Shown one piece after another: positions 5,827 to 7,126 of a stretch of 7,126 bases of DNA (its first letter is position 1; each line of letters starts with the position of its first letter). The translations under genes and the position numbers were made by a program. This stretch comes from Bacteroidales bacterium (GTDB taxonomy: Bacteria; Bacteroidota; Bacteroidia; Bacteroidales; JAADGE01): NCBI GenBank assembly GCA_026987795.1, contig JALSMF010000428.1:1-7126 (forward strand). The letters run 5' to 3'. The notes below the pieces were generated by a model. It worked only from the letters and a program-made list of their open reading frames with translations. It did not search any database and was not told where the DNA came from.

Positions 5827-6567
5827 ATTGTAATATATTGCTTTTGAGTATTTCATAAAAGTTTCAAATGCATTTACGGCAGAAATCATAAAACCGGTAT
5901 AACCGCCGATAAATCCCAGTTTTAAAAAATAATTTTTGAAAAATTTAAACAAAGGACTTAATACGGCTTTGATGTATAAATGCTTTTTATTTCGTTTTAC
6001 AAGTTCTTTTGCACTTATTGTGCTGAACTTGTTTGCCTGAGTTAAGTATTCGTCAATTGAGTTATAGGAATAATGCAGGAGGTTTCCGGTTAAGTAATTT
6101 TTTGTTGCATTTTTTTTCAAAATTACTGTATCGTGCGGATTTATTCCACCCCATTCTCCTTTATTTTTATTCCATAAACGAATTTTCTTGTCCGGATACC
6201 ATCCGCCGTATTTTACCGGTTTACCGCAAAAAAAATTCAGACGGTTGAAAAAATATGCATCTGCCGGATATTTTTTCTTTACTTTTTTTATTTCTTCGGA
6301 GAGGGTAAGAGATAGTTCTTCATCGGCATCAAGAGACAGAACATAATCGTTTTCAGCTAAGCTGACAGCTCTGTTTTTTTGTTGTATGTGCCCGTCAAAT
6401 TTGTGCTGAAAGAATTTTACGTTATGTTTTTTGCAAATTTCTTCCGTTTTATCTGTTGAAAAAGAGTCTAATACAATAATTTCATCAGCAACTTCTTTTA
6501 CGGAGTTAAGACATCTTTCTATATTTTTTTCTTCGTTAAAAGTTATTATTACAACAGACAGGTTCAT
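5806..6567 (-). CDS. Glycosyltransferase family 2, WaaE/KdtX-like (LPS core beta-glycosyltransferase type)
   Basis: This is a 253-residue inverting GT-A glycosyltransferase. The start LSVVIITFNEEKNIERCLNS (3-22) is the classic GT2 first strand and helix. DEIIVLDSFSTDKT (28-41) carries the donor-binding Asp, and LSLDADEEL (78-86) holds the DAD metal-binding motif, the DXD equivalent. GGWYPDKKIRLWNK (121-134) and INPHDTVIL (142-150) are typical of the WaaE-like branch, whose known members add a beta-linked glucose to the lipopolysaccharide inner core. Substrate here is inferred only from that likeness. The C-terminal third (200-240) is hydrophobic and aromatic and probably binds the membrane face. 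The gene starts 8 bases after the dprA stop, so the two are likely co-transcribed. It ends 11 bases from the convergent prmA stop. Confidence 0.9.
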   Translation of the reverse strand: MNLSVVIITFNEEKNIERCLNSVKEVADEIIVLDSFSTDKTEEICKKHNVKFFQHKFDGHIQQKNRAVSLAENDYVLSLDADEELSLTLSEEIKKVKKKYPADAYFFNRLNFFCGKPVKYGGWYPDKKIRLWNKNKGEWGGINPHDTVILKKNATKNYLTGNLLHYSYNSIDEYLTQANKFSTISAKELVKRNKKHLYIKAVLSPLFKFFKNYFLKLGFIGGYTGFMISAVNAFETFMKYSKAIYYNKKQMPK

Positions 6568-6575
6568 GTATTTAT

Positions 6576-7126
6576 TTAAAAATTAATGTGTTCGTTTATT
6601 TCAAAGACTTTTCCGGGCAGGCATTTTACGGCATCTTTAAATTCCATTTCGAGAAGTAAAGAAGATACTTTTGCCGAATTAAATCTTGTTTCTTTGCAAA
6701 TATAATCAATTGCAGCCTTTCCGTTTTTCAGCAGAATTGCCGCTATTTTTTTTTCATCTTCAGAGAATTCAACAAATAAGACTTTTTGTTTCACTTTAAT
6801 GTTTTGTTCCCAATTAAGAATATACTCAATATCTTTTGCAGACTGCAATAAAAATGCTTTGTGTGTTTTTATGAGATTGTTTGTTCCTTTCGAAAATTTA
6901 TCCGTAAGTCTTCCCGGAACGGCAAATACATCTCTGTCGTATGAGTTTGCGATATCGGCAGTAACCAAAGAGCCTCCTTTTTCTGCCGATTCAATAATTA
7001 CTGTTGCGTGAGAAAGACCGGCTATTATGCGGTTACGTTTTAAGAAGTTTTGTCTGTCAAAGGTTGCATCTCTTGTAAATTCCGTAATAATTGCCCCCTG
7101 CTTTATTATTTCGTCAGCTGTTTTTT
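6576..7126 (-). CDS. dprA: DNA-processing protein DprA, C-terminal 182 residues (5' end beyond the window)
   Basis: DprA loads RecA onto incoming single-stranded DNA in natural transformation and protects that DNA in the cytoplasm. The frame is open from the right edge. The visible part begins KTADEIIKQGAIITEF and continues with DRQNFLKRNRIIAGLS, the conserved Rossmann-fold signature of DprA/Smf proteins that contributes to DNA binding. Next come ATVIIESAEKGGSLVTADIA and DRDVFAVPGRL, also family hallmarks, then SKGTNNLIK. After a linker, the last 60 or so residues (FSEDEKKIAAILLKNGKAAI and LLLEMEFKDAVKCLPGKVFE) fit the DprA winged-helix domain. The TTG at 6968 is an internal Leu codon within GGSLVTA, not a start. 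The full protein is probably about 360-370 residues, so roughly half lies outside. The gene is followed by the glycosyltransferase after 8 bases. Confidence 0.95.
   Translation of the reverse strand, partial: KTADEIIKQGAIITEFTRDATFDRQNFLKRNRIIAGLSHATVIIESAEKGGSLVTADIANSYDRDVFAVPGRLTDKFSKGTNNLIKTHKAFLLQSAKDIEYILNWEQNIKVKQKVLFVEFSEDEKKIAAILLKNGKAAIDYICKETRFNSAKVSSLLLEMEFKDAVKCLPGKVFEINEHINF

Noticed and set aside
6033..6248. Plus-strand 71-codon frame
   Set aside because: It is an antisense shadow of the WaaE-like glycosyltransferase.
6576..6968. Short 130-residue gene starting at TTG 6968
   Set aside because: The frame is open to the window edge and the upstream residues include the DprA RNRIIAGLS signature, so this is an internal Leu codon of a longer gene.
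6799..7011. Plus-strand 70-codon frame
   Set aside because: It is an antisense shadow of dprA.

Overview
The window looks like ordinary chromosomal DNA of a member of the Bacteroidota, probably Bacteroidales-like; this is an inference from sequence style, not a search. The DNA is visibly AT-rich. Start codons lack Shine-Dalgarno sequences. Several intergenic stretches carry the TAnnTTTG -7 element typical of this phylum. The protein complement also fits: a succinylase-type DapD, a WaaE-like family 2 glycosyltransferase, a small exosortase-family protein and a long exported MORN/YwqK-type repeat protein. There is no phage, insertion sequence, CRISPR array, tRNA or rRNA. Coding density is very high, and no gap exceeds about 110 bases.

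Layout from left to right. Positions 1-2482 hold a minus-strand run read right to left: dapD, then a family 4 glycosyltransferase, then a TsaC/YrdC-family threonylcarbamoyl-AMP synthase that runs off the left edge. The last two genes overlap by 4 bases (ATGA). A TTTG-N18-TAnnTTTG promoter lies just before dapD and fixes its start at 2482. Upstream on the same strand, 2547-4280 encodes an exported 577-residue protein made almost entirely of about 22 units of a 24-residue MORN-like repeat. A 111-base divergent promoter region (4281-4391) separates it from a plus-strand pair: an exosortase-family membrane protein that starts with TTG, and prmA (ribosomal protein L11 methyltransferase), again overlapping by ATGA. 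The plus-strand pair ends at 5794 against a convergent minus-strand pair, with a hairpin-plus-T-tract terminator between them. That pair is dprA, which enters from the right edge, followed 8 bases later by a WaaE-like glycosyltransferase.

Most genes are housekeeping: tRNA t6A modification, lysine/diaminopimelate synthesis, ribosomal protein methylation and DNA uptake/processing. Envelope functions are interleaved: two glycosyltransferases, the exosortase-family protein and the secreted repeat protein. The most interesting part is the divergent block 2547-4949, where an orphan exosortase-like gene and a secreted repeat array face away from a shared, very compact promoter region with an 8-bp inverted repeat. 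I found no direct evidence that the two proteins work together, and the repeat protein lacks an exosortase sorting signal.
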